DNA from: Artocarpus heterophyllus
Taxonomy: Eukaryota > Streptophyta > Magnoliopsida > Rosales > Moraceae
Direction of reading: 5' to 3'
Length of the DNA stretch: 64,000 nt
NCBI GenBank assembly: GCA_025403435.1
Contig: CM046345.1
Span: 8,436,235 to 8,500,234 of the forward strand
Below the pieces are notes generated by a model. That model saw only the letters and a list, made by a program, of their open reading frames with translations, searched no databases and was not told the DNA's origin. The position numbers and the translations under genes were made by a program. Below, piece by piece: positions 22,973 to 35,229 of the stretch. Numbering within the stretch: the first letter of the stretch is position 1; each line of letters starts with the position of its first letter.

Positions 22973-24928
22973 TGTTAGACATGGTGCCCTTGCAGAGTAA
23001 AATGTTGTAATATGTTTTTGGAAACATTTTATCAATAAAGAATTTATTCATTATACATATACTAAATTGTTGTCTACTTTAAGTTCATATTTGTTAAATG
23101 CATGATAAGCAAATAAAAGTCTGAGACTGTCGGTCTAAGCCTTTAGAATCATGCATATGATGGACAGATTATGCGAAAGACATGATTCTAAAGGTGACGG
23201 TCTAAATCATAGGATTCACAATTGAGGGAATAAAGTTGGGCGTTTTATTCATGCAAAGATTGTTATGCTGTCTATATACCTAACGAGAGATGGTTCTGTG
23301 AATAGAAACATTAGTGCATTATCATAGGTGACGATGTATTAGATCGAGACATAAAGTGTAATTAATTTAGATTGATAATTTTGTCCCAGCAGATTAACTC
23401 ACTTGAGACAATCATATGTATTGTATCTTAATATTGAGATGAATAGTGGGCCCGTTATCTCGACTTATGTATTTTGATATATCAAAAGGTGACATTTATA
23501 TTTTATGTTGGTATGTATACCAATACGTTGGAGACATGACTTTTGATAGCGTAAACTTATTATTCATAGATATGGAATTCATAGCTCCTCTTTAGGAGTC
23601 GTTGATATCCTCTTATATGCGTTATCTTGTAATTGAAAAACTGGAGCACTTAACCATTTGGATACATAGGTATAACCCAATGGTATACTGTCTTTGGATG
23701 GTAAGTTTTTCGATGGTGAGATAATAGAATGTAAGATAAAAATAGTCGGGAAGGTAAGATAGAATTAATTCTTAAGCCAATTATGGATAATCTTATGGAG
23801 ATACGATACATTATGATATGTCACAGAGACTTAGCTATTCAGGCTTCGTAATTCTATATAGTTCGAGAGTGCAGCGCTAAGCTTTTAGTGGAGTAGCGTT
23901 AGAGTCGATAATTATGAAATGTATATCTAGGACATTAAGTTTCATAATTATTGGGAGATTGAACTATATAGGTCCATCAGGTCCCTTTTGCTAGCTCATA
24001 ATAAATCCTGTAACGATACGGCGTGCTTTTCTAATAAATTAGTGACATATGTTAAATTATTAGATTGGCTTAAATTTGAGCTAATTGGATTTAATAATTC
24101 ATGTTAATTTATCGGTTGAATTAATTTTGTAATTAATTCAAGATAAACATGTTTGATTATCGGTTGAATCAATTTGCTAAATTATTTCAAGATAAATGTG
24201 TTGAATTATTGTAGATAATATCTTATTTGTATGGGTTTATTTGTATATGACTATTTAATTAGTTAGCTTCTTTATTGGGTTTTTTGAATTAAAATTGAGG
24301 CTCTATGAAAGATACTCGGAACTAATGAGATAAGGTTTATCCAATTGGTTGAGATGGCATCTATCGGATCTTGGAAATATCAGTGACAACAAGGTTGACC
24401 ATGCCTTTGTATCGTGGTCAACTACGACAGTTGGAGTCTAAATCTAATTACGTGGATCAGACTTTGAAACTGATACAACTCAAATTTTGAGGTCTTATCT
24501 ACTAATGATTGATCCCCGGTCTAACCTCTATAAATAGGGAGTGAGACTCATAAGTTATTTAGATCAGTTGAGAGATCAAGAGTAAGCACTCTATAATGTG
24601 AGTCTTTGAAACTCCCCTGAAGAGCTATCATTCACAAATTATGAACATAGTTTTGGGTATTTCTCAATTGGTTGAAAGGAGAGTCATCGAAGAAGAGCTG
24701 TACGATGTGCGCCTACTCACACTTCGATCATGGATAGAGAATAGCAAAGAAGACCAATTGGTTGAGGCTCTTCTAGAATGTTCTTCTCTTCATAGATTGT
24801 AGGAGCTCTTCAACAAATAAGGTTAGTAAGATCTAGTTAATTTATGCATGTAGCGTGCTAAACTTGTGTTTTGAAAATACTCTGTTATAAAAATTTTAAA
24901 ATTTCTACTGCGTACTATTTTTTTAACA
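22973..24928 (+). repeat. Copia-2 5' LTR
   Basis: This 1956-bp LTR runs from TGTTAGACATGG to TTTTTTTAACA. CTATAAATAGGG at about 24529-24540 is the likely core promoter. Confidence 0.9.
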
Positions 24929-24930
24929 AT

Positions 24931-24943
24931 TGGTATCAAAGTC
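24931..24943 (+). other. Copia-2 primer-binding site
   Basis: TGGTATCAAAGTC begins two bases after the 5' LTR. It matches the initiator methionine tRNA complement TGGTATCAGAGC with one G-to-A change in the first eleven positions. Confidence 0.85.
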
Positions 24944-26558
24944 ATGGTTTTAACGTAAATTTATGAGTTTGTGAGCATGCTATATGTATAATTTATGTGA
25001 TCTTAATCTCTCATATGCTTGAATTTAATTTTTTAGAGAGTTGATGCTCTGGGTTTTTATATATTTATGTTGTTATGGATTATATAGTGAATGTTTATTA
25101 ATTAATTATGGTTGATTAAATTATTATTTAATTATCTATTAATTAATTAATTTTTGTCGGCTATGGTTCTTTAGAGGATAGAATATGTATCTAGGTTATT
25201 CATGTAATTTGATGGCGGTCTATCATCACCGTCTAGGAATTATTATTTAATTTTAAATTTGTAAGAATTATGTAATTAAATAATCATTCGAAGAAGACAG
25301 ATCTAGAAGATGGATAATAATATTCTATAAGTATTTCTTGAGTCTCTAATTTTATGTTTTTGAATTTTTAAAAATAAAATAGGGAAATTGCCTTAAAAAT
25401 TATTTTCTAAAAATTTAGCCCTGGTGAGGGTACGGTCGACAACGATACACATACTACGATCAACTGCATCTGCACAGGGCAGATCGTTGGCTCTGGCGGC
25501 AGGCTGAACTTTTGGGTTCAGTAGACCGATTGTTGACGGGCAGTCTATCGCGATACAACTACTGCGGTCAACTACATCACCAGCAGGCTGAATTCATAGT
25601 TTGGTAGGCCGACAGAGAGCTATGTTTTTTGGAAGAGGTGTGTTTTTTTTGTGCAATTTTTATTTTATTTTTAGGACAATTCTAAGAAATATTAAATTTG
25701 GATATGACCGAAAATTTGGAGTATTCGATCTATGCAGGATTGAAGTCTTGAAGATGGATAATACATGAAGAAGGATATAATTTGGAGATTCAAGGATAAA
25801 AAATCGATAATATTTTTTGATTTATCTCTTGTAATCTTTATTTTCTTTTCCTCTAGGGTGGAACCATAATATTATAGTTATTCATTATTATTTTGCTTGT
25901 AGCTTTGCATGATTGCTTTGCTTGTCTGTATTATAATATGATTTGCCATATATGTTGATAACATGTCACATAGAATAGGGAGTGCCGTTCATTAAAAATT
26001 GTTCATGCATATTTTTAAAAATAAAACCTTGATTTCAAAAGATTGAGTGGGAGAAGGTTTTCAAAGAGAAGACCTACGGCCTCTATTGTTGGTCCATAGG
26101 TAGTACATGGTGGTTCTGATCCCTAGGAAGGGGTTTCATCATATACTGGGTTGGATCTCCGAGAGGATAAGGTATTTTAGTATGATTTATCATTGCACAC
26201 CCCTAAGTGGTGATTGTAAATCATGGATAAAATATTGAAATCATGGTTATACACTCATGTTAATTTTATTATTAACCTTCCCTAGAAGCTCTGTTAATAA
26301 AATTGATGGCTAAAGAAATGATTATTAATATATGCTGGATCATACGGGTCCTAGATAACGTATATGAATCAAGAGGGGATCCGTGTTCCTAATTGAATTT
26401 GGCAAGTCTCTCCTAGGTGGCTTGTTGAATTATGAGTTGGGAATTATCGTTGTAAAGTTGTGATATTTTCAAGGTTTTGACATATAAACACATTATATGT
26501 CCTATATGATTGTGTTATCTTGCTAAATAATTACGGAATGTTTGCTTATGTTTAGTAT
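24944..26558 (+). other. Copia-2 leader
   Basis: This is about 1.6 kb of AT-rich sequence without a coding frame. Long untranslated leaders between PBS and gag are usual in BARE/Angela-type elements. Two related stretches mentioning GGCAGGCTGAA/CAGCAGGCTGAA at about 25497 and 25578 suggest a small internal duplication. Confidence 0.5.
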
Positions 26559-27395
26559 TTGATTCTATATTGTAGACTAAAAATTTTTAAAAACGCTTTA
26601 TCTTCGACATTTGACAAAAACCAATTAACTGGAGAGAATTTGAATGATTGGAAATGGAACCTGGATATTGTTCTATCCTTTGAGAAACTAAAATTTGTGT
26701 TGACAACTCTGTGTCCTCCCGAGCCTACAAGAGATTCCACTAATGAGCAAATCTAAACATATGACTGCTAAAAAGATGCTAAAAATCAGGCCCGCTGTTA
26801 TATTATGGTCAACATGAATAATGTGCTACAGGCTCAATATAAAGATTATGAGACTACAAAGTAGATCTTAGATAATCATGAAGACATGTTTGGAGGCCAG
26901 GCCCTAACAAAATGACAAGGGGTACTTTGGAAAATTCTAAACTATAGACAAAGACTGGGTACTTTTATAAAGAAGCATATGATGTTGGTCATGGGTTACC
27001 TTGCTAAGGCTCAAACCAATGGAGTTGGCATTAATGCTGAAACACAGATGACTATGGTTTTTGAGACTCAATCTAAGGAATTTATTCTGTTTAGAGTTAC
27101 ATTTAATTTGAGCAATAAACAGAATATGACCTTGACTGAGCTCATGAAGCGGTTACAAGAGTTCAAAAATTTGATCAGGGAAACTCCTGCTAGTGGTGAG
27201 ACCAACTTGGCAGCTGCTTCTGGTGCCAATCCTAACTCTGGGAATGGAAAGAAGGAACAGGCTAATAATGGAAAATCTTCTATTCCTGCAAACGGCAAGA
27301 ATAAGGAGAAGAAAAAGAAGAACTCGAAGAAGCTCTAGTGCTTTTTTTGTAGGAAGGTCGGGCATATAAAGAAGAATTGCAAAGACTTCCTTTCT
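26559..27395 (+). pseudogene. Copia-2 gag
   Basis: The N-terminal piece (26559-26755) has LTGENLNDWKWNLDIVL; the C-terminal piece (26979-27338) has QMTMVFETQSKEFILFRVTF, a spacer, then a lysine-rich end. A stop splits off the zinc knuckle CFFCRKVGHIKKNC at about 27340-27382, which is itself intact (Cys-Cys-His-Cys). Stops at 26756 and 27336 and a frame change around 26850 disable it. Confidence 0.75.
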
Positions 27396-28940
27396 TGAGG
27401 AGGTAGGTGTGATCTTTTGGTTATTGAAACTTGTTTAGTTGAGGAATCCAATGACACTTGGGTTATAGATTCTGGAGCAATTAATTATGGTTGTGTTTCT
27501 CTGCAGTGGTTCGAAGAAACGAGAAGTCTGCTACATGAAGACTTCACGTTTTGGATGGGCGATGGATCCTTAGTGTTGGCAAAAGCAATGAGAGACATTC
27601 ATCTTTATTTTGATAATTATAAGAGTTTATTTTTGTTAGATTATTTTTATGTTCCTAAATTGAAAAGGAATTTAATTTCTATAGTTTGTTTATTTAAAAA
27701 CTCTTATGTAATATGTTCTAATAATAAAGTGGTGATTCGTAAAAAAAAATCTTTCATTTGTAATGGATGGATGCAAAATAATCTATATTTTATCAAACCT
27801 AAGATGGACTTACTGCTGAACACTGAGGTTAATGATAATAATTCTAAAATACTTAAAACTTGTTACTCTAATAAGACCTATCTTTGGCATTTGCGACTGG
27901 GTCATATTAACCTAAATAGGTTTCAAAGGTTGGTAAGGGATAGACCTTTAAGTCACTTAAAGGTGGAATTTATACTACAATGTGAATCTTGTTTAGAGGG
28001 TAAAATGACCAAAAGACCATTTGAGTCTAAGGGCAATAGGGCTGAAGGGGTTCTGGAACTTGTGCATAGTGATGTTTGTGGATCTGTGAACATCTGAGCA
28101 CAAGGAAGGTATGAGCATTTCGTCACTTTTATTAATGATTACTCAAGGTATGGGTATGTGTACCTAATGCATCACAGAAGCGAAACTTATGACAAATTCA
28201 GGGAGTTTCTGGCCGAAGTGGAAAAGTAATTAGGTAGACCCATAAAGGCACTTCGATCCGATCAATGTGATGAATACCTTTCTGATGAGTTCTTGAAACA
28301 CTTATTAGAGAATGAGATTCTATTTCATTTGACTGTGTCGAGCACACCACAATAGAATGGCGTGGTTGAGAAAAGAAATAAGACTTTGTTAGACATGGTT
28401 AGGTCCATGATGAGTTATTCATCATTGCCTTTATCCTTTTGGGGATATGCACTAAAAACCGCATGTTATCTTTTGAATAATGTGCCTTCAAAATCAGTTC
28501 CTAAAACTTCTCACGAGCTGTGGATGGGAAAAAGGACATTTTTAAACTATATTCGCATATGAGGATGTTTGGCTCATGTCCTGTTTAAGGAAGCGAATAA
28601 GTTAGAAGCACATTCAGAAGTTTGTGTGTTTGTAGGATATCCAATAGGAACTAAAGGGGGTTATTTCTATAACCTAAAACAAAATAAAGTCGTGGTTTTA
28701 ACTAATGCAACTTTTCTTAAGGAAAGTTACATGGACAACTTTAAGCCTCAAAGCAAAGTGGTGCTTGAGGAGTTGGCGAGTGATTCAATCACTTCAGGGG
28801 TTTCGAATGAAACCGTTTCAATCCGTGAAAAAAAACCAACTGAACCCGAACAACAACCTAAGAGGCTTCGGCATAGTGGGAGCATCGGGCGTCAACCCGA
28901 GAGGTATATGTTCAATGGTGAGGCCTTCTTGGCTGAATAA
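27396..28940 (+). pseudogene. Copia-2 protease and integrase
   Basis: 27417-28097 begins with the protease (TWVIDSGAINY carrying Asp-Ser-Gly) and continues to the GAG-pre-integrase and zinc region (YLWHLRLGHINLNRF, CESCLEGK) and the start of the core (ELVHSDVCG). The core goes on through about 28100-28560 (ALRSDQCDEY with the second Asp, [10 protein letters not shown] with the Glu) and ends in the 28569-28940 frame (HSEVCVFVGYPIGTKGGYF). Stops sit at 28095, 28228, 28353 and 28561; the last two replace conserved Gln and Trp codons. Confidence 0.8.
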
Positions 28941-29040
28941 GTTGAACATGACAGGGATCCTTATACTTACGAAGAGTCTATAGAGGATGTTGATTCGAAC
29001 TCTAGATAAAGGCCATGAACATAGAGATAAAGTCTATAGA

Positions 29041-30124
29041 GACTAATAAGGTTTAGGAACTTATGGATCTTCCCGAAAGGGTTAAATCCATAGGGTGTAA
29101 GTAGATCTACAAGAGAAAGAGAGGAGTGGATGGAAAATTCAAAACCTATAAGGCTAGACTGATAGGTATGGGATACACGTAAAAGGAAGGAATCCATTAC
29201 GAGAAAACATTTTCGCTTCTAGCTATGCTCAAGTCCATCCGTATTTTCTTGTCCATAGTTGTCGCTCTTGACTACGAGATTTGGCAGATGGACGTCAAGA
29301 CGGCCTTTCTAAACGGTTATCTTAATGAGTCCATATATATAGTACAACCAAACGGGTTCAAGGCTAAGGGTCAGGAGGGTAAGGTTTATAAGCTGCTAAA
29401 GTCAATTTATAGACTTAAACAGGCTTCCCGTTCTTAGAACATAAGATTTGATCAAGTGATCAAGACTTATAGGTTCGCACAAAATGTGGACGAACCATGT
29501 GTTTACAAACACATTAAGCATGGAAATGTGGTTTTTTTACTGCTCTATGTAGATGACATTCTACTTATTGGCAATGACATTGGGGCATTGTCATCGGTCA
29601 AATTATGGTTGACCAAGCAGTTTGACATGAAAGACTTAAGTGAAGCTAATTATGTTCTCGGTATCAAGATCTTTCGGGATAGGAAGAACAAAATGATAGC
29701 TTTTTCCCAAGCGGGCTACATAGATAAAATTCTCAAAAGATGTAGGATTCCAAGAAAGGTGGGCAACTATTTAGGTCTGGAATTACTCTTTCTAAGAAAG
29801 GCTCGCCAAAGTCAAATGAAAAAAAGAGAATACATGAAGAAGGTGCCTTATACTTTGGCAGTGGCTAGTCTCATATGTGTCATGCTTTGCACACGACCGG
29901 ATATTAATTATGCTGTCAGGATTGTGAGTCGATTTCAGTCTGATCCAAGACCGAACAATTGGGTTGCAATCAAGCATATTTTCAAGTACCTGAGAAGGAC
30001 TCGAGGGTATATGCTAGTGTATTTGGGTGAGGATTTAACCTTTAGGATACACCGACTTAAATTTTCAATCCCGTTTAGATTCGAGAAAATCGACTATTGG
30101 TTTTGTGTTTACTCTTGGCGGTAA
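29041..30124 (+). pseudogene. Copia-2 reverse transcriptase
   Basis: 29225-29437 encodes fingers and palm ([36 protein letters not shown]). A TAG follows where Trp is usual, then 29456-30124 has the active site LLLYVDDILLIGND, GIKIFRDRKNKMIAFSQAGY and the CTRPDINYAV block. Upstream (29041-29224) the frame contains further stops. The last third is out of frame from about 30050. Confidence 0.8.
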
Positions 30125-30496
30125 TGCCATTGTTTGGAGAAATATGAAGCAAGATTGCACTTTGGATTCAATGATGGAGGTCGAGTATGTGGCAGCTAGT
30201 GATGCTTTAAAAGAAGCAATGTGGCTCCGCAAGTTCTTTAGGATCTTGAGGTAGTTTCTGGTATGGGTAAGGCGGTATCGCTTTATTGTGACAACTCTGC
30301 AGTGATATCTAATGCTAAGGAACTAAGATTTTACAAGTAGAGTAAGCATATATATTAGGAGTATCATGTGATAAAGGACAACATGGTGGGTGAAAATGTG
30401 GAAATATGTTTGATCGCATCTGAGGACATTATAGCCTATCGGGGCTATGGAGATGCGTAACATATCACATTTACTCACTTAGGGCAAGTGGAAGAT
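30125..30496 (+). pseudogene. Copia-2 RNase H remnant and polypurine tract
   Basis: Short stretches such as EVEYVAASDALKEAMWLRKF are recognisable copia RNase H sequence, broken by stops. The purine tract GGGCAAGTGGAAGAT lies directly before the 3' LTR (30482-30496). Confidence 0.75.
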
Positions 30497-32505
30497 TGTT
30501 AGACATGGTGCTCTTGCAGAGTAAAATGTTGTAATATGTTTTTAGAGACATTTTATCAATAAAGAAGTTATTCATTATACGTATACCAAATTGTTGTCTT
30601 CTTTGTGTTCATATTTGTTGAATGTTAGATAAGCAAACAAAAGTCTGAGACTGTCGGTCTAAGCCTTTAGAATCAAGCATGTGATGGACAGATTATGTGG
30701 AAGACATGATTCTAAAGGTGACAATCTAAATCATAAGATCCGCAATCGAGAGAATAAAGTTGGACGTTTTATTTATGCAAAGATTGTTATGTTGTCTATA
30801 TCCCTAACAGGAGATGATTTGACTTGGCCATCGGAGGTGGACTCCGCGAATAGAAACATTGGTGCATTGTCATAGATGACGATATATTGGATCGAGACAT
30901 AAAGTGTAATTGATTTGGATTAATAATTCTATCTCTGCAAATCAACTCACTTTAGACAATCATATGTATAATATCTTAATCCTGAGATGACTAGTGGGCC
31001 TATTATCTTGACTTATGTCTTTTGATGTACCAAAAGATGACATCTATATTTTATGTTGGTACGTATACCGATATGTTGGAGACATGACTCTTGATAGCGT
31101 AGACTTATTATTCATAGATATGGAATCCATAGCTCATCTTTAAGATTCGTTGATATCCTCTTATATGCATTATCTTGTAATTGAAAAACTAAAACGTTCA
31201 ACCATTTAGATACATAGGTGTAACCGAATGGTATATTGTCTTTGGATGGTAAGTTTTTTGATGGGGAGATAATGGAATGTAAAATAAAAATAGTCGGCAA
31301 GGTAAGACAGAATTTATCATTAAGTTGATTATAGATAATCCTATAGGGATACGATACATTATGATATGTCATGGAGACTTGTTTATTCAGGCTTCATAAT
31401 TTTATGTAGTTCGAGAGTGCAGTTCTAAGCTTTTAGTAGAGTAGTCTTAGAGTTGATAATTATGAAATGCATATCTGGGATATTAGGTTTCATAATCATT
31501 AGGAGCTTGAACTATATAGGTCTATCAGGTCCCCTTTGCTAGCTCATAATAAATTCTATAACGATATAGCGTACTTTTCTAATAAATTGATGACTTATGT
31601 TAAATTATCAGATTGACTTAAATTCGAGTTAATTGGATTTAATAATTCATGTTAATTTATCGGTTAAATGAATTTTGTAATTAATTCAAGATAAACATGT
31701 TTGTTTATCAGTTGAATTAATTTGCTAAATTAATTTAAGAAAATGTGCTGAATTATTGTGGATAATATCTTATTTGTATGGGTTTATCTGTATATGGTTT
31801 TTTTAATCGGATAACTTCTCTATTAGGTTATTTGAATTAAAATTGAGGCTCTATGAAAGATACTCGAAACTAATAACATAAGGTTTATCCAATTGGTTGA
31901 GATAGTATCTATCGTATCAACCTATTGAGTTCGAATTAGATTCGAACTCAAGGATCAACGACGGCACGGTCGACCATGCCTTTGTATCGTGGTTGACCGT
32001 GGCACTTGGAGTCCGAATCTGATTACATGGATCAGACTCTAAAACTGATACAAACTCAAATTTTGAGGTCTTATCTGATAATGATTGACCTTAGGTCTGA
32101 CCTCTATAAATAGCGAGTAAGACTCATAAGTTATTTAGATCAGTTGAGAGATCAAGAGTGAGCACTTCATACTGTGAGTCTCTGAAACTCCTTGAAGAGC
32201 TATTGTTCACAAATCACAAACGTAGTTCTGGGTATTTCTCATTTAGTTAGAAGGAGAGTCATCAGGGAAAAGCTGTACGACGTGCACCCACACGCACTCC
32301 GATCGTGGATAGAGAATAACAAATAAGACTAGATGGTTAAGGCTCTTCTAAAACATTCTTCTCTTAATCATTTGTAGGAGCTCTTTAGCAAATAAGGTTA
32401 GTAAGATCTGGTTAATTTATGCATGTAGCATGTCAAACTTGTGTTGTGAAAAATATTATGGTATAAAAAATTTTAAAATTTTCACTGCGTATTACTTTTC
32501 TAACA
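30497..32505 (+). repeat. Copia-2 3' LTR
   Basis: This 2009-bp LTR starts with TGTTAGACATGG and ends at the AAGGC duplication. Compared with the 5' copy it has extra sequence at about 30815-30848 and about 31910-31950, plus scattered substitutions. Confidence 0.9.
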
Positions 32506-32510
32506 AAGGC

Positions 32511-33600
32511 TACATGAGGACTTTGTTTTTAGCGAATTGACCCTTTTTTTTTACAGCAATATATCATTGATAATCACCAATATATTATTGATGCATATCA
32601 TTTATTAACATTAGTGCATCATTTATTAACTATAATTTATCACTAATAAATTAGTTTATCAATGATCTACTAATGATTTATTATCAAAAAATCGGTAAAT
32701 TATTAAGTGAATGAACTGCCGAGTTAATCAATGATAAACTATAGATTAGTATGTTATTAAAGGTATGCCGATTAGCATCAATATATCATTGGTGTACTTC
32801 GATGTATCATTGATATACAAAAAGGACCATTTTCTTAATTTTCAAAAACTTCACTTATTTATTTATAAAAAGCTTAAAAAGAGGTTTATTTACCTCTATA
32901 TCCCATTTCTTAAAACTACAATAGAAAACCAAAACTCATCAAGAACAATCATAATTCATTTTTTATAGCTACTTATATTTATTTTCTCTTAAAATTTTTA
33001 ACAAAATAATTTAAGATTCATTAATAAAAAGGTAACTTAGAAATTTCACCTCAAAAAGCACGGATTCATAATAAAATAATGATATTTATAAAAATTACAA
33101 AGTACCATATTAATATTTTTCAAACAATAAAATGGGAATATGATATTTCCTTCACATACAAGATATCAAGCTGATAACAACCCAAATTGTAATATATCAA
33201 TATGTTATTTTTCGTACCCTATTGCAGTTCTTTCTTACCATCCATGTGCACAGAGCACTTTTTTGTATTTAAGAACGACAAAAAATTACGTCACAATGGC
33301 CCCATACGAATGTCAATATCAATAGAAATTCAACAGTTTGGCTAGTTTGATGATGCTAATTTGAGGCATGACGCTTCTCAATTGGGATTTTTTTTTTTTT
33401 TTTTATAAATCGCACACACACACACACCCACCCACCCCCAATTATTTATGTGTTTTTTTTAACTAAATAAAATTCACTAAATGTTATATTTATTGAACCA
33501 CAAAAAAGGTGATATCTTATCTCCCTAACTAATTCAATTATTGTAGAAACTTGCCCATATCTTTTGAAACACTTTTTTTCTTTCCTTTCTTTAAGGAAGA
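32511..33600. other. WAT1-A intron 3, upstream part
   Basis: This is AT-rich sequence with many variants of TATCATTGAT and ATTATTGATG between about 32565 and 32820, several in inverted orientation. A T-tract and a (CA)n stretch lie at about 33390-33425. No gene is seen. The part nearest exon 3 aligns with the same position in copy C. Confidence 0.45.
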
Positions 33601-33610
33601 AAAAAATAAC

Positions 33611-34243
33611 CTGAAGAAAACAGCAAGAATGAAAGTAATGGCTGGAACCAGGCTGAACATGGCAGATGCAAGTGTTGGGGAACTGTAGTTTAAACCAACA
33701 ATTGCACAGATCTGCACCACAGTCGTCCTGCACCAAGACCAAAAAATAAATAATAAATAAATAAATAAGAGCAAAAAAAAAAGGAAACCCATCAAGCTAA
33801 AAAATATATTTTGCCACAAAATATTAATGATTAGAAAAAGAGTAAGACGAAGCAATCACACTTGCATTGACATACCCAAAAAGACTGAGGAGGAAGAATT
33901 TACAAGTGAGAGAGAAATTGAGTGGTGGTCTCTCTTTCCTGAAAATTATGGGGAAAGTTTAATAGACAATCACAATCCAATACATGTATTATTATTATTA
34001 TTATTATACATATGGTTTATATATATATATATATATATATATTGATCAAGTGAAGAAAGACCTTTGGAAAAAGAGGAAAGGGAGGAAGATGAGAGTGGCA
34101 AGTGCATCAGAGTAGACAACAAAGACAAAGGGACTCATTCCTTTGGACATGGCTGCTTTGCTCAGTGTGATCAAACCGACAGTAAGAGTTTCCACCATGA
34201 TCATGGCCAAAAATGGCACCAAACCTTTAAACCAAGAAGTCAT
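33611..34243 (-). CDS. WAT1-related transporter copy A, exons 1-3
   Basis: Exon 1 is 34062-34243, exon 2 33876-33938, exon 3 33611-33727. The start is the ATG at 34241-34243 (MTSWFKGLVPF), matching the start of copy C; the longer upstream frame lacks an ATG. Exon 1 covers the first membrane helices (MIMVETLTVGLITLSKAAMS, ATLIFLPFLFFQR). Exon 2 encodes RPPLNFSLTCKFFLLSLFG, exon 3 NYSSPTLASAMFSLVPAITF, the conserved EamA/WAT1 segment. All splice sites are GT-AG and the summed exon lengths (182, 63, 117) equal those of copy C. Exon 4 lies about 17.9 kb downstream, beyond both copia elements. The family exports auxin or amino acids across the plasma membrane or tonoplast; the substrate here is unknown. 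Confidence 0.85.
34018..34042. repeat. (TA)n microsatellite
   Basis: This is a run of about 12 TA units in intron 1 of WAT1 copy A. Confidence 0.9.
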
Positions 34244-34299
34244 TCTTATCAAATCCTTGAGAATTAGATTTGGATGATCCTATTCTGCTAAAGAGTCCG

Positions 34300-35220
34300 T
34301 ACCTTTTTTTTATTTCAATAATGTTATTTTTTTTGGCTACTTGCGTAATCAAATCTTAAATAGGAATCCACTAAAAAAAAACTTAAATAGGAAGCACGTG
34401 CCCTTTTTTTGGCCTTTTTAGGCAAAGCACATGCCTAACTGAAAGGTTTTTTTTTTTTTTAATTTTTTTAATTAATAAGTTGTGTGGTTTAAAAAGTATG
34501 AGGTAAAAATCAACTTAGAAAAAAAAATGAGGTAAACATTTGGATACTCTAGTGATATGATATTTATTTTCTTTATTTATTTTATCTTCAAAAATACAAC
34601 AACTTTATTTTACATTTTGAAGAATAAAGCTAAGGGCCGCCGGAAGTGCCCCTCCCCACAACGACGTGGCACTGACGTGGAAGTTGATTTGGCTTTGTTC
34701 TGAAACCAACTGTTTTTTTTTTTTTTTTTTTCTGAAATTTATTTTGATCCGGATCCTCTCTTTCTTCCTTCTTGAATCTTCTCTTTCTCCCACCTGCCTC
34801 TTCATCTCCCCTCTCTCTGCAAAGAAAACAAACCGGTGACTAAGGTAAGAGAAAAAGTGATTTTTTTTTTTTTTGCGCTCTTTTTTTCCCCTTTTTTTTT
34901 GGCTGGGACCAGAGAAAGTTTAGTCATTGGAAACATCTCTAGGCTTAGATTTTCTTTCTTTTTTTTTTTTTCTTTTTTTCAATCTTGTAAATTATCTGTG
35001 ACATAATTTAACATATAAAAAAAAATAATATAGCATAACTTTTTTAAATATTATATATAAATATAATTTTTAAAAATATAACATAATATATAATTTTCTA
35101 AAAAAAAAATATATTAGAAACGGTCTCTGCCCAGATTGAAGCAAGCATTAACATCTTTGGTCTCTTGGAGGCCTTTTACATATTTCTTCTTGGTAGTGTT
35201 TTATCTATGAGATATTGAAT
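34300..35220. other. Upstream region of WAT1-A, T-rich, no gene recognised
   Basis: Long T and A tracts dominate. The pyrimidine-rich segment at about 34750-34815, followed by AAGGTAAGAG at about 34842, looks like a 5' UTR with a splice donor on the plus strand. No coding exon is seen after it, so I leave it unassigned. The promoter of WAT1-A should lie here. Confidence 0.4.
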
Positions 35221-35229
35221 TAAAAAAAA

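Larger units (their letters stand above)
22973..32505 (+). mobile_element. Copia-2: complete Ty1/copia element with long LTRs (Angela/BARE-like)
   Basis: The element is 9533 bp with perfect duplications AAGGC (22968-22972 and 32506-32510). LTRs are 22973-24928 (1956 bp) and 30497-32505 (2009 bp), differing by about 9% over the first 290 bases by hand count. A tRNA-iMet-type PBS follows the 5' LTR and a purine tract precedes the 3' LTR. Coding order is gag, protease, integrase, RT, RNase H, all on the plus strand and heavily broken. The long LTRs and RT motifs such as AMLKSIRIFLSIV and [17 protein letters not shown] suggest the Angela/BARE clade. It lies in intron 3 of WAT1 copy A, antisense to that gene. 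It has the most diverged LTRs of the three complete elements. Confidence 0.95.

Noticed and set aside
30681..30875. Short frame in the 3' LTR of Copia-2
   Set aside because: LTR sequence; not open in the 5' LTR copy.
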